Source: Bacteroidales bacterium UBA1736 (GTDB lineage Bacteria; Bacteroidota; Bacteroidia; Bacteroidales; UBA932). From it: a DNA stretch of 19,700 bases. The notes under the pieces were generated by a model. The model did no database searches, was not told where the DNA came from, and saw only the letters and a program-made list of their open reading frames with translations. The DNA lies in NCBI GenBank assembly GCA_002315825.1, contig DCIC01000082.1:5286-24985 (forward strand), given 5' to 3'. Positions within the stretch are counted from its first letter, which is position 1, and each line of letters opens with the position of its first letter. This document shows, piece after piece, positions 8,628-16,833 of this stretch. The position numbers and the translations under genes were made by a program.

Positions 8628-9218
8628 ATGAAAAGAAATATCATTGCGGCTGCATTCATTATGACAGCCTTGTTTGCCTCAGTGTTCGGGACCGATTGCA
8701 ATGCTCAGGATTCTTCCGCCCTTGTGGATATGATAGAGAAGTCCAACGAAGGTTCCAAGGGGATCAGCGGCAGTTTTACGGAGATTAGACAAAAGCCCGG
8801 CAAGGCGGATAAGAATCTCATCGGTGATTTGATTTTCGATCCAGCCGGATCTCTTTCGATGAAGTACGCCTCACCCAACCAGGGGGAGTATTTCATTATT
8901 GAGAATGGTACTCTGTCGATGAAAAGGGATGGGGCTGAAAATAAGTTTGACCTTGCCAAAAACCGTCCGATGAAGAATCTTTCCGATATGCTCCTCTCGT
9001 CTCTGGGCGGAAAGCTCAAGGCTTTTTCTCAGGCCAATGCCTGCAATCTTACTGCTGAGAAGACTTCTGACGCGGTACGCGCTACGCTCGAGGCTACCAA
9101 GAAAGCGGTCAAGGGCTATTCGAAGATTGTTCTTGATTACAATCCCAAGACTCTGCGCCTTGTCAAGATGAGGGCCGAGGAGTTTGACGGTACTGTCACT
9201 ACTTACATAATGCAATAA
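8628..9218 (+). CDS. LolA-like periplasmic lipid/lipoprotein carrier
   Basis: A 196-residue secreted protein. It begins with a basic n-region, a hydrophobic core IIAAAFIMTALFASVFG and a likely cleavage near CNAQD. The mature part shows LolA-type features: SGSFTEIRQKPGKADKNLIG, GSLSMKYASPNQGEYFIIENG, LSDMLLSSLGGKL and a C-terminal strand GYSKIVLDYNPKTLRLVKM. Classical LolA ferries lipoproteins to the outer membrane. LolA-like proteins encoded beside MMPL exporters are thought to carry a lipid product instead, and that is the inference here. Three in-frame ATGs are possible (8604, 8619 and 8628). 8628 gives the cleanest signal peptide, whereas 8619 would make an ATGA overlap with the exporter stop. 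The cell may have another, housekeeping LolA. Confidence 0.82.
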   Translation: MKRNIIAAAFIMTALFASVFGTDCNAQDSSALVDMIEKSNEGSKGISGSFTEIRQKPGKADKNLIGDLIFDPAGSLSMKYASPNQGEYFIIENGTLSMKRDGAENKFDLAKNRPMKNLSDMLLSSLGGKLKAFSQANACNLTAEKTSDAVRATLEATKKAVKGYSKIVLDYNPKTLRLVKMRAEEFDGTVTTYIMQ

Positions 9219-9224
9219 TCCTCT

Positions 9225-11450
9225 ATGGAGTCACGCAAAAACTACGGCTGGTTTGATGATACCAGAGGGGAGTATGTCATCACTGATTATGATACTCCCA
9301 GGCCTTGGATGAACTATCTTGGCAACGAGGATTTCTTCTCCCTTGTCTCGAATACCGGGGGAGGATATTCTTTTTACAAGGATGCAAAGCATCGCAGGCT
9401 CACTACCTGTTGCGGAGGCTCCTTTACCGAAGCCAATGACGGAAGGTGTTTTTATATCAAGGATGATGATGTGCTGTGGTCTCCATTTTTCAGACCTTGC
9501 AAGACTCCTCTGGATTCATACGAATGTCGGCACGGCGTAGGTTATACCCGTATCAAGGCATCCAAGGACGATGTGGACATTTCCGCTCTGTTTTTTGTTC
9601 CTCTTGAGACAAATGCGGAGATTCAGAAATTGACTTTCACCAATAATACCGGTTCGGTAAAGCGTCTTCAGATTTTCTCTATGCAGCAGTGGTGCAATTG
9701 GGAGGCTGACTTGGAGGAGGCTGATTTTTATTCGGAAGTTGAGGTGGACGGCCCTATTATCTTCAATAAGGCCGGATATAGGGCTCAGAGGGATTATTAT
9801 GCTTTCTATAGCGTGAACAATGCTCATATTGAAGGCTTTGATACTGATAGGGAGGAGTTTCTGGGAGAGGATAATGATCTTTGCAGACCTCAGGCCGTAA
9901 GAAATGGTGCTTCTTTTGGCAGCATTGCCAAGGCTAGCAGCTCAATAGCATCACATAGTATTGATCTGCGTCTGTGGCCCGGTGAGACCAAGGATCTGAT
10001 TTTTATGCTCGGCTATATCGAGAATAAGCCCAAGGATAAATTCGAAAAAGACGGAAGCCTCAATAAGGACAAAGCCTGGAAGATGGTCTCTAAGTTTGAC
10101 TCGAGTTCAAAAGTGGACAAGGCTTTCGCTGAGTTGAAAGAATATTGGCACTCCAATTTGGAGAGTTTTACCCTGAAGAGTCCCGATGAGAAGACTGACA
10201 GGATGGTGAATGTTTGGAACCAATACCAGTCTGCGGTCAATTTCAATTTCCCCGCTGCACCTTCGAGCAGTATTCTTGGCTGTATCCATCAGCGCCCCGA
10301 GCTCGCTGAACGCAGAATTCTTGATCTCGCTGCCACACAAGCTGAGGACGGGGCCCTTGAAGGCAATCCTATGTGGCTTGTCTATTGTACTTCGGCTTAT
10401 ATCAAGGAGATAGGCGAGTTCTCCATTCTCAAGGAGAAGGTTCCTTTTGCTTCCGGTGCCGTGATGCCATTGGCAGATCATTTGAGACTGGCATTGGAGT
10501 ATGTCCTTAAGAATCGCGGATCTCACGGATTGCCTTTATACGGGGATTCTGAATCTGTGGCGGCTGCAGCAATGTTTGTAGTCTGCGCACGCGAATTTGC
10601 CCAGCTCTGTTCCCGTTCCAAAAGGGAGGAATTCTCCGCTACGATTATCGCTGAGGCGCATAATCTCAGTGCAATAATTAGCAGTCAGGCTTGGGACGGC
10701 GAATGGTTTGTCAATTCTTTCGACCCTTCGGGAAAAGCGGTCGGGTCCAAGCGTAATGAAGAAGGGAAGATATATCTGGAGCCTCAGGCCTGGTGCTCTC
10801 TTGCCGAAATAGGTAAGGAGAAGGGAATGACACTCAAGGCTCTTGACAGTGTTCGCAATTATATGGATTGTGAGCAGGGGATTGTATTTGCCAATCCTGC
10901 GTTTGCCCGTTTTGACCAGCAGGCAGGGAGCATTTCATCATATCCTCAGGGATTCGGCTACAACGGGGGAGTGTCCTGCCCGACCAATCCTTTGATTGTA
11001 ATAGCTGAGGCTCTCAGCGGTCGCTGCGCCGATGCTTGGGAGCACTATAGAAAGATTACACCTTCATATATTCATAATCAGAGGGTTTACAGGCTTGAGC
11101 CTTTTGTGTACTGCGATCTTGTCTCCGGAAGGGATGCGACCCGGCCGGGGGAGGCGTCAAAGAGCTGGATTACTCCTACTTCATCACTCGCCTGGTATGC
11201 TGTAAGCCAGTATTTGCTGGGTATCAGGCCTTCCTATGATGGCCTTGAAGTGGATCCCTGCATTCCTATGGAATGGGAAGGGTTTGAGGTGGAAAGAAAA
11301 TTCAGAAAGGCGCAGTATCATATCAGTGTAAAAAATCCTGATGGTCTCGCAACGGGAGTGAAGCAATTGATTGTGGACGGAAAGCCGGTAGAGGGCAAGA
11401 TAATACCATATTCTTCCGGCAAGCATACTGTTGAAGTAATCATTGGCTAG
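9225..11450 (+). CDS. GH94-family (glycoside phosphorylase-like) protein lacking active-site motifs
   Basis: A 741-residue cytosolic protein that keeps the GH94 (cellobiose/chitobiose phosphorylase) framework: GGGYSFYKDAKHRRLT (45-60), WSPFFRPCKTPLDSYECRHG (85-104), WNQYQ (331-335), RILDLAATQAEDG (364-376), YPQGFGYNGG (573-582) and DGLEVDPCIP (672-681). The phosphorylase signatures appear to be gone. The GRGMGFRDSNQD-type loop is replaced by a short Pro/Ala/Ser stretch (341-350). The loop ending in the usual DDPLW is shortened to EGNPMW. The GDWNDG catalytic-acid motif is replaced by YGDSES (439-444). The phosphate-binding His is absent (GGVSCPTNP, 581-589), and the usual TGT reads TPT. Active members are about 800-820 residues, so the missing length fits loop deletions. 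It is 6 bases after the lolA-like gene. It is probably a pseudoenzyme, perhaps a glycan-binding or regulatory protein, or an enzyme with a changed chemistry. Confidence 0.8.
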   Translation: MESRKNYGWFDDTRGEYVITDYDTPRPWMNYLGNEDFFSLVSNTGGGYSFYKDAKHRRLTTCCGGSFTEANDGRCFYIKDDDVLWSPFFRPCKTPLDSYECRHGVGYTRIKASKDDVDISALFFVPLETNAEIQKLTFTNNTGSVKRLQIFSMQQWCNWEADLEEADFYSEVEVDGPIIFNKAGYRAQRDYYAFYSVNNAHIEGFDTDREEFLGEDNDLCRPQAVRNGASFGSIAKASSSIASHSIDLRLWPGETKDLIFMLGYIENKPKDKFEKDGSLNKDKAWKMVSKFDSSSKVDKAFAELKEYWHSNLESFTLKSPDEKTDRMVNVWNQYQSAVNFNFPAAPSSSILGCIHQRPELAERRILDLAATQAEDGALEGNPMWLVYCTSAYIKEIGEFSILKEKVPFASGAVMPLADHLRLALEYVLKNRGSHGLPLYGDSESVAAAAMFVVCAREFAQLCSRSKREEFSATIIAEAHNLSAIISSQAWDGEWFVNSFDPSGKAVGSKRNEEGKIYLEPQAWCSLAEIGKEKGMTLKALDSVRNYMDCEQGIVFANPAFARFDQQAGSISSYPQGFGYNGGVSCPTNPLIVIAEALSGRCADAWEHYRKITPSYIHNQRVYRLEPFVYCDLVSGRDATRPGEASKSWITPTSSLAWYAVSQYLLGIRPSYDGLEVDPCIPMEWEGFEVERKFRKAQYHISVKNPDGLATGVKQLIVDGKPVEGKIIPYSSGKHTVEVIIG

Positions 11451-11454
11451 AAGT

Positions 11455-14268
11455 ATGGCGGCAGCGGAGAAGATAGTCATAAAAGGTGCCCGCGTAAACA
11501 ATCTGAAGAACATTTCTTTGGATATCCCGCGCGGCAAGTTTGTCGTCGTTACCGGTGTGTCCGGTTCCGGCAAGTCTTCTCTTGCTTTTGATACTCTATT
11601 TGCTGAGGGACAGAGGCGCTTTGCCGAGAGTCTGTCATCGTACGCCCGGCAGTTCCTTGGAAGAATGTCCAAGCCCGATGTGGATTTTATCGAAGGTATT
11701 CCGCCTTCAATTGCTATCGAGCAGAAGGTGAATATCCGAAATCCCCGATCCACTGTTGCCACTACTACTGAGATTTATGATTATTTGAGACTTCTCTTTG
11801 CCCGTGCGGGACATACCTTTTCGCCCATTTCCGGCAGGGAGGTCAGCAAAGACAGTGTGAGGGATGTTGTGGATTTTATCACCTCTGCTGTTGAGCGCGG
11901 GGATTCTCCGATATACATTCTTTGTCCGATTGACTGGAAAGCTGCCGAGGACAATACCGAGCTGCTGCTTTGTCTCAAGGAAGAGGGGTTCAGCAGGCTG
12001 TATGCGGATCAAAGGGCTCTTCGCATAGAGGATGTGCTGCAGATGCAGGGGGCTTATCCTGAGTCGGCTATGCTTCTGCTGGACCGTGTGTCAGGGGAAT
12101 TTGACCGCGACAGGGTGATTTCCAGTGTCAATACTGCATTTGAGACGGGAAAAGGTGATATGGCGGTTCTGGCTGGGGAGGAGCTGAAAGGCTTTTGTAA
12201 TCGATTTGAGATGGATGGTCTCGTCTTCAATGAGCCCGATGAGTATCTTTTCAGTTTCAATAGTCCTCTCGGGGCTTGTCCCACCTGCGGCGGTCTGGGC
12301 AAGATAATCGGCGTGAGTGAAGACCTGGTGGTGCCGGACAAGACAATGAGTATTTATGACGGTGCCATAGCTTGCTGGAGGGGGGAAAAGATGGGCTGGT
12401 TTAAGGATCAGGTGATAAGGAATGCGGATAAGTATGGTATCAATGTGTTTGAGCCTTACTGTATGCTGAGCGCCAAGGTCAAGGATGTTCTGTGGAATCA
12501 GCCTTACGAAGGTGACGACGAGTCCAATATAGTAAGTATCAATGAGTTCTTTAAATGGGTCGAGACCCAGAAATATAAGATTCAGTTCCGCTTTATGCTC
12601 AGCCGTTTCAGCGGACGGGCTGTATGTCCGGATTGTCGCGGAAGCCGTCTTCGGAAGGAGGCTCTCTATGTCCGTTTCGCGGGCAAGACCATAGCCGATC
12701 TGCTTTCTATGAATGTGGATGAGTTGCTCAAGTTTCTGGAGGGAATAGAGCTTAGTGAAGCCGACAAGTTGATTGCAGCCGGTCCCATCTCGGAGATTAT
12801 GTCCAGATTGAAATGTATCAAGGATGTTGGTCTTTCATATCTTACTCTTGACCGCACTTGCAATACTCTCTCCGGCGGTGAGAGTCAGCGCATCAATCTT
12901 GTCACCGCTCTTGGAAGCTCTCTTGTGGGCTCTATGTATGTGCTCGACGAGCCTTCCATCGGCCTTCATCCCAGAGATACCGACAGGCTTATCTCTGTTT
13001 TGAAACGCCTTCGTGATCTGGGCAATACTGTGGTGGTGGTTGAACACGATGAGGAGATTATCCGCTCCGCTGACTTCCTTATTGATATGGGACCTCTTGC
13101 CGGGGTGAACGGGGGAGAGGTCGTATTTCAGGGAGTTGCCTCCGAATTTGCTCCCAAGGACTTGGATGCTTCGCTGACTTTGCAGTATCTTAACGGCCTC
13201 AAAGGCCATTATAGAAGAGAGAAGCGCTCCTGGCGTTATTCGATAAAGGTGGAAGGGGCGATGGAGCACAATCTTAAGAATATTGATGTTGCTTTCCCGC
13301 TCGGGACATTGACCGTGGTTACAGGAGTGAGCGGCTCGGGAAAGTCTTCTCTTGTCGGGGATATCCTGTATCCGGCTTTGTTCAGGCGCTTGAATGATTC
13401 GGGAGATCTGCCCGGGACGTTCAAGAGGTTGTCTGGAGATCTGGAACGTATCTCGCGGGTCGAGTATGTGGACCAGAACCCCATCGGCAAGAGTTCACGC
13501 TCCAATGCGGTCACTTATCTTAAAGTGTATGATGAGATCAGAAAGCTTCTGTCGGACCAGCAGTATGCGAAGATAAACGGATTTACCCCTTCTTATTTCT
13601 CTTTCAATCAGGACGGGGGACGCTGCCCGGAATGTCAGGGTGATGGTGTCGTGAAGATTGAAATGCAATTTATCTCTGATGTCACTATGGTATGTGAGTC
13701 GTGCGGCGGCAAGCGCTTCAAGGACGATGTGCTGGACGTGAAGTATAGGGAAAAGAATGTGGATGATATCCTTAATATGAGTGTGGATGAGGCGATTGAG
13801 TTTTTCTCTGGTGGGACGGAGGATATTGCGCATAGCATTGCCCGCAAATTGCAGCCGCTCGCTGATGTGGGTCTTGGCTATATCAAGTTGGGACAGAGCA
13901 GCAGCACCTTGTCCGGCGGAGAGAGTCAGCGCATCAAGTTGGCATATTTCCTTTCTTTGAGTGAAGAGGGTGCAGTGCGCCGCGCGGAAAAAATACTGTT
14001 CATACTTGATGAACCGACTACCGGCTTGCACTTTTACGATGTGGAGAAGCTGATAAAGGCCTTTGATGTTTTGCTTTCGAAGGGGCACAGTCTTGTGGTT
14101 GTGGAGCACAATCCGGATGTCATTGTAAGTGCTGACTGGGTGATTGATCTCGGACCAGAGGCTGGAGATGACGGCGGCAGGGTGGTGTTTGAGGGCACCC
14201 CCGAGGATCTTGTCAGATATGGCGGGACTTGGACTGCAAAATATATGGCCAAAATCAAAAATTGTTGA
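11455..14268 (+). CDS. uvrA: Excinuclease ABC subunit A (UvrA)
   Basis: DNA damage recognition ATPase of nucleotide excision repair, acting as a dimer with UvrB. The 937-residue protein is complete, with two ABC ATPase modules. Walker A GVSGSGKSS occurs at about 34-42 and again near 624. The first insert carries zinc-binding pairs CPTC (about 275) and CPDC (about 391). The signature LSGGESQR occurs near 472 and again near 819. The C-terminal zinc module has CPEC (about 723) and CESC (about 747). Walker B regions read VLDEPSIGLHP and ILDEPTTGLHF. The ATG at 11455 is 4 bases after the GH94-like stop; an in-frame TTG at 11443 overlaps that gene and adds only four residues. A housekeeping repair gene inside a lipid/glycan gene run is unusual, but the close spacing suggests read-through transcription. 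Confidence 0.96.
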   Translation: MAAAEKIVIKGARVNNLKNISLDIPRGKFVVVTGVSGSGKSSLAFDTLFAEGQRRFAESLSSYARQFLGRMSKPDVDFIEGIPPSIAIEQKVNIRNPRSTVATTTEIYDYLRLLFARAGHTFSPISGREVSKDSVRDVVDFITSAVERGDSPIYILCPIDWKAAEDNTELLLCLKEEGFSRLYADQRALRIEDVLQMQGAYPESAMLLLDRVSGEFDRDRVISSVNTAFETGKGDMAVLAGEELKGFCNRFEMDGLVFNEPDEYLFSFNSPLGACPTCGGLGKIIGVSEDLVVPDKTMSIYDGAIACWRGEKMGWFKDQVIRNADKYGINVFEPYCMLSAKVKDVLWNQPYEGDDESNIVSINEFFKWVETQKYKIQFRFMLSRFSGRAVCPDCRGSRLRKEALYVRFAGKTIADLLSMNVDELLKFLEGIELSEADKLIAAGPISEIMSRLKCIKDVGLSYLTLDRTCNTLSGGESQRINLVTALGSSLVGSMYVLDEPSIGLHPRDTDRLISVLKRLRDLGNTVVVVEHDEEIIRSADFLIDMGPLAGVNGGEVVFQGVASEFAPKDLDASLTLQYLNGLKGHYRREKRSWRYSIKVEGAMEHNLKNIDVAFPLGTLTVVTGVSGSGKSSLVGDILYPALFRRLNDSGDLPGTFKRLSGDLERISRVEYVDQNPIGKSSRSNAVTYLKVYDEIRKLLSDQQYAKINGFTPSYFSFNQDGGRCPECQGDGVVKIEMQFISDVTMVCESCGGKRFKDDVLDVKYREKNVDDILNMSVDEAIEFFSGGTEDIAHSIARKLQPLADVGLGYIKLGQSSSTLSGGESQRIKLAYFLSLSEEGAVRRAEKILFILDEPTTGLHFYDVEKLIKAFDVLLSKGHSLVVVEHNPDVIVSADWVIDLGPEAGDDGGRVVFEGTPEDLVRYGGTWTAKYMAKIKNC

Positions 14269-14273
14269 ATGCT

Positions 14274-15071
14274 ATGAGACTATCTCAGACACAACACGAT
14301 GCTTTGCGCTCAAAGTATAATCCTGACGGATCTCCCTGTAGGGAACTTCAGATGACTATTTTGGGTATCCTGAAGGAGTTGGACAGGATATGTACGGAAA
14401 ATGGTATCAAGTATTGGCTGGACGGGGGTACCTGCCTTGGGGCCGTCAGACATTCCGGCTTCATTCCTTGGGATGATGATGCCGATGTGTGTATGTACAG
14501 GGCGGATTATGAGCGCTTTCTCAAGGTGTTCAAAGAGGACGAGCATTATGCTATGACAACCAGGGAGGATGACCTGTACTATACTCAGGGCTTTGCCAAG
14601 CTCCGTCTGAAGGGGCAGGTCCTTTGCGAGAGGACAACCACCGCCGATATTCATTATAAGCACAGGGGGCCTTTTGTGGATATCTTCATTGTGGAGGAGG
14701 GGACCAAGCTTTCCGGAAAGATTTTCAAGCAGGCAGCCTGTCACTTGCATATTTTCACAAAGATTGAGAATCCGGGCCCGATTTCTACAGCTCTTCTCAG
14801 ATTCTTCAAGGGTCTCCATCTTCTTGCTATCAGGATGTGGACTCCTGTAATGCAGCGTCTTCCTTGGGCCAAGTGCCGTTATGCCCTTGGAACGTCGTTT
14901 TATAAGATAGTCTTTAGAGAAGGTATTTTTGATGAGTTGGAGAGGATTGACTTTGAAGGACTTTCCTTGCCGGTGCCGAAGGATTACGATACTTATCTGA
15001 CGGATTATTACGGTGATTATATGTCGCTTCCTTCTGAGGAGGTGAGACAGAGTTCAATTCATTTCGACTAG
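14274..15071 (+). CDS. LicD-family phosphotransferase (phosphocholine transferase-like)
   Basis: A 265-residue protein of the LicD family, nucleotidyltransferase-fold enzymes that transfer phosphocholine or other phosphodiester-linked groups (for example polyol-phosphate) onto surface glycans. Key motifs: YWLDGGTCLGAVRH (47-60), the metal-binding IPWDDDADV (64-72) and RGPFVDIFIVEE in the middle region. There is no signal peptide, so the protein is cytosolic. The ATG at 14274 is 5 bases after uvrA; an in-frame TTG at 14229 would overlap uvrA by 40 bases and was not chosen. The next two genes are also surface-glycan type, supporting a role in decorating a capsule or lipid-linked glycan. The transferred group cannot be determined, and no choline kinase or cytidylyltransferase is in the window. 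Confidence 0.88.
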   Translation: MRLSQTQHDALRSKYNPDGSPCRELQMTILGILKELDRICTENGIKYWLDGGTCLGAVRHSGFIPWDDDADVCMYRADYERFLKVFKEDEHYAMTTREDDLYYTQGFAKLRLKGQVLCERTTTADIHYKHRGPFVDIFIVEEGTKLSGKIFKQAACHLHIFTKIENPGPISTALLRFFKGLHLLAIRMWTPVMQRLPWAKCRYALGTSFYKIVFREGIFDELERIDFEGLSLPVPKDYDTYLTDYYGDYMSLPSEEVRQSSIHFD

Positions 15072-15074
15072 GGT

Positions 15075-15992
15075 ATGGGTTTTCTTTATTTCAGCAATTT
15101 CAATATCAGGCTGGTCGAGAAGACCGGGGATGAAGATTTTTTCTCTGTGAAGGGTAAATGCCTTCAGGATTTGATGTCTGACACAAGGCTGTTTTCCAAG
15201 GATCCTGTGTGTATTCTTGCCGATCCTTTTCTTTTTGAGCATAACGGCTGTCTTTATCTTTTCTACGAACATCAGCGCAAACGTTATGGCAAGGGGGAGC
15301 TTCGGATGAGGAAGACTTCGGATCTGGTGCATTGGAGTGATGAAGTGATTGTCCTCCAGGAGTCTTTCCATCTTTCTTTTCCCAATGTCTTTAGGGATGG
15401 GGCAGAAGTGTATATGATACCCGAAACGGGAGCGGACGGTAGTATCAGACTCTATAAAGCTGATGATGATAGCCTTGAGAGGTGGTCTGAGTATAGGACT
15501 ATCATTAAGGATGGTCGCAAATGGGCGGACTCAGATATATTCTTTAAAGACGGGATGTATTATTTGTTCAGCAGTATTTATTCTCGCAAATCACCTCAGG
15601 CGAGGCTGTTTGTCTCCGAAAGCCTTGATGGGGATTTTGTGGAGCATCCTTGTTCTCCTTTTTCTTCTGACGCTTCAAATGCAAGGAATGCTGGGAGGCT
15701 TTTTTTGCACGATGGGAAACTGTACCGTCCTGTGCAGGACAATACCAAGGGCTATGGCAAGCAGTTGTCCATTATGGAGATTGTCGAGCTGGGTCCTTCT
15801 TCGTACAGGGAGAGGCTTTGCCGGGAGCATATTCTGGATCTGTCGGATCCTTTCTATAAACGTGGAGGGCATCAGTTCTGCCCGATTGTTTTTGAGGGCA
15901 GGAGTATTGTCGCTACGGATGGGAAACAGCGTAATTATAACATAAGGGAAAATCTCAATGGATATTGTCATCACCTATGTAAACGGGGCTGA
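15075..15992 (+). CDS. Five-bladed beta-propeller protein, GINT1 N-terminal-domain/GH43-like
   Basis: A 305-residue protein built of repeated propeller blades of the GH32/43/62 type: ILADPFLFEHNGCLYLFYE (47-65), HLSFPNVFRDGAEVYMIPET (99-118), ADSDIFFKDGMYYLFSS (151-167), NAGRLFLHDGKLYRPVQD and GGHQFCPIVFEGRSIVATDG. This pattern resembles the N-terminal domain of plant glucosamine inositolphosphorylceramide transferase (GINT1), which also occurs alone or fused to formyltransferase-like domains in bacterial surface-polysaccharide loci. No catalytic role is assigned to the bacterial stand-alone form as far as I know. It starts 3 bases after the LicD gene, and its last 35 bases overlap the next gene in another frame, indicating translational coupling. 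The propeller assignment is fairly sure; the function is open. Confidence 0.75.
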   Translation: MGFLYFSNFNIRLVEKTGDEDFFSVKGKCLQDLMSDTRLFSKDPVCILADPFLFEHNGCLYLFYEHQRKRYGKGELRMRKTSDLVHWSDEVIVLQESFHLSFPNVFRDGAEVYMIPETGADGSIRLYKADDDSLERWSEYRTIIKDGRKWADSDIFFKDGMYYLFSSIYSRKSPQARLFVSESLDGDFVEHPCSPFSSDASNARNAGRLFLHDGKLYRPVQDNTKGYGKQLSIMEIVELGPSSYRERLCREHILDLSDPFYKRGGHQFCPIVFEGRSIVATDGKQRNYNIRENLNGYCHHLCKRG

Positions 15993-16833
15993 TCCTCTGT
16001 GGCAGGCCTCATATTCTCAGTTTACTCAAAAGCCTCTCATTGCTAAGCGCTATCGCGACTGGGGGACTCTGAAGTATCTGCTGCGCTCCATTGAGAAGAA
16101 TCTGCCCTTCATTGAGAATGTGTTTTTGGTCGTGTCGTCTCTCTCTCAGGTGCCTCAGTGGGCGTCTTCGGAGCTGAAGATTGTCACTCACGATATGATT
16201 ATCCCTTCTGATTTCCTTCCGACTTTCAACAGTACTTGTATCGAGATGTTTCTGCATCGCATCCCGGGTCTTGGGGAGGAGTATGTTTATTTCAATGATG
16301 ATATTTTTCCTGTCCGTCCTTGCTCGAGCGAGGATTTCTTTAGGGATGGGAAGGCTGTCTTGAAGTTTCATAGCTGTCTTTTGAGGGGTGGGCAGTTCCG
16401 CAAGCAGACTTTGAATTCCGACCGTCTTGCTCGAAAAGCTCTGGGGATGGGTGCCGGTCTTTTGTATTTGCGGCCCAAGCATTCTGCTACGACTATGCTG
16501 AGGAGTGTGTGCGAGGAGGCTTTCGCGAGGTCTGAGTCTGAGATTCTTTCCCGCATTTCCCGCGTCAGGGAGGATTTCAATGTCAATCAGTATTATTTCC
16601 TTGACTATCAGTTACTTTCCGGGAGAATGCTGCCGGGGGGACTCTCCAAAAAGCATTTTTCTCTCTCTGTTGCGTCTCAGAAGGACATCCGTGAGTTTTT
16701 TGACAATCCCAGTACCAGTCTTGTGGGGATCAATGATACCAAGGTTAGTCCGGAAAAGGTAGCTTCTGTGGGTGCTATGCTCGATGAGGTCCTTTCAGGG
16801 ATGTTTCCTTGCAAGTCCAGATTTGAGCTGTAG
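15958..16833 (+). CDS. Stealth-family sugar-phosphate transferase (capsule/glycan)
   Basis: A 291-residue member of the Stealth family, which transfers hexose-1-phosphate (or a related sugar phosphate) from a nucleotide sugar to a growing glycan, making phosphodiester links as in bacterial capsules. Conserved region 1 reads DIVITYVNGADPLW (2-15). Region 2 contains YRDWGTLKYLLRSIEKNLPF (32-51), HDMIIPSDFLPTFNST, MFLHRIPGLGEEYVYFNDD (97-115) and DIFPVRP. A later region-3-like segment reads NQYYFLDYQLLSG. It is compact for the family, with no extra domains. The ATG at 15958 lies inside the end of the preceding gene. With the LicD-like gene it suggests a phosphate-rich surface polymer. It ends 5 bases from a convergent gene. 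Confidence 0.88.
   Translation: MDIVITYVNGADPLWQASYSQFTQKPLIAKRYRDWGTLKYLLRSIEKNLPFIENVFLVVSSLSQVPQWASSELKIVTHDMIIPSDFLPTFNSTCIEMFLHRIPGLGEEYVYFNDDIFPVRPCSSEDFFRDGKAVLKFHSCLLRGGQFRKQTLNSDRLARKALGMGAGLLYLRPKHSATTMLRSVCEEAFARSESEILSRISRVREDFNVNQYYFLDYQLLSGRMLPGGLSKKHFSLSVASQKDIREFFDNPSTSLVGINDTKVSPEKVASVGAMLDEVLSGMFPCKSRFEL

Noticed and set aside
9225..11450. GH94 gene as a decaying pseudogene
   Set aside because: There is no internal stop or frameshift, scaffold motifs remain well conserved up to the C terminus, and the losses are confined to active-site loops, which fits a functional pseudoenzyme better than random decay.
14229..14273. Upstream TTG start for the LicD-like gene
   Set aside because: It would overlap uvrA by 40 bases and adds 15 residues outside the family; the ATG at 14274 is well placed 5 bases after the uvrA stop.
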